From: CAVQEK01 sp964596645
GTDB lineage: Bacteria > Bacteroidota > Bacteroidia > Cytophagales > Cyclobacteriaceae
Direction: 5' to 3'
DNA length: 64,000 bases
Assembly (NCBI GenBank): GCA_964596645.1
Contig: CAZQVB010000023.1
Coordinates: forward strand, 1-64,000
Part shown: in pieces, positions 63,875-64,000 of the stretch
Numbering within the stretch: the first letter of the stretch is position 1
Layout of the letters: every line of letters starts with the position of its first letter
Notes under the pieces: model-generated
Told to the model about the DNA's origin: nothing
Seen by the model: only the letters and a program-made list of their open reading frames with translations
Database searches by the model: none
Program-made: the position numbers and the translations under genes

Positions 63875-64000
63875 TCACTCGAAGGCACGAGCTTGCGATG
63901 GCAAATCAGGAAGCAGATAGCCATCGGCGTTGCCGCTGACCTTCAGGCCATTGTACGTGCCCACAAACCCTCCGGTGAGCTTATTGCCATCGCGTTGCAG
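63875..64000 (-). CDS. C-terminal fragment of an unidentified protein (partial)
   Basis: The minus strand enters from the window end with an open frame and stops at TGA 63875-63877 after 41 visible residues (GGFVGTYNGLKVSGNADGYL). Gly-rich beta-strand character, plausible as the end of an extracellular enzyme; no family can be named from this tail. Same strand as the two genes downstream, so possibly the operon's first gene. Confidence 0.55.
   Translation of the reverse strand: MQRDGNKLTGGFVGTYNGLKVSGNADGYLLPDLPSQARAFE

Overview
The window reads as a Bacteroidota chromosome segment, probably a Cytophagia-like, polysaccharide-degrading aquatic bacterium (the lineage is inference). The support is an ECF sigma/FecR/SusC/SusD cassette, BatB/BatC, an S46 dipeptidyl-peptidase, a YfhO protein, many lipoprotein signals, and several upstream sites matching the Bacteroidota -7 element TAnnTTTG. 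Two runs of ten Ns (2726-2735, 3472-3481) are scaffold gaps. No rRNA, tRNA, CRISPR array or intact insertion sequence was seen.

Layout. 1-2.9 kb (-): an FG-GAP/cadherin-like secreted protein, open at the window edge and broken by a gap. 3.5-10.6 kb (-): a nutrient-uptake cassette in the order sigma factor, FecR anti-sigma, SusC with an N-terminal STN domain, SusD. 10.9-12.7 kb (-): an AT-rich HBM-HAMP-GAF membrane sensor with no output domain. 13.3-17.2 kb (-): short-chain dehydrogenase, rhodanese, Gfo/Idh/MocA oxidoreductase and a GH51-like arabinofuranosidase lipoprotein. 17.5-28.7 kb (mostly +): lgt, an Omp85-like protein, S46 peptidase, small hypotheticals, a repeat-domain secreted protein, and a translationally coupled tartrate/malate dehydrogenase plus DASS carboxylate transporter. 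29.0-36.9 kb (+): a surface-glycan cluster (YfhO, two glycosyltransferases, two methyltransferases, a flippase) whose middle is strikingly AT-rich. 37.0-44.6 kb (+): batB-batC, thiolase, a secreted MORN/YwqK protein, purC, STAS protein, rnz and yhhQ.

44.9-64 kb is a carbohydrate-degradation island, visibly lower in GC than the preceding housekeeping block. It carries GH42, a stop-interrupted SGNH hydrolase, a truncated and frameshifted sulfatase, GH78 with a complete sulfatase (-), then a tight three-gene operon (+) of beta-helix lipoprotein, GH10 and GH29, a mutarotase-like lipoprotein, an MntA/HepT toxin-antitoxin pair, the tail of an AraC-type regulator, a large secreted protein of no family I recognise, and a second GH42-like enzyme. 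Together these suggest breakdown of a sulfated heteropolysaccharide with rhamnose, galactose, xylose and fucose-type residues. No SusC/SusD pair lies inside the island, and its regulator, one sulfatase and one esterase-like gene are damaged, so it looks partly decayed or recently rearranged.

The most novel-looking items are the unassigned 734-residue secreted protein (59216-61420), the beta-helix lipoprotein (52654-54285), and the cluster of freshly broken genes at 47.4-48.4 kb.
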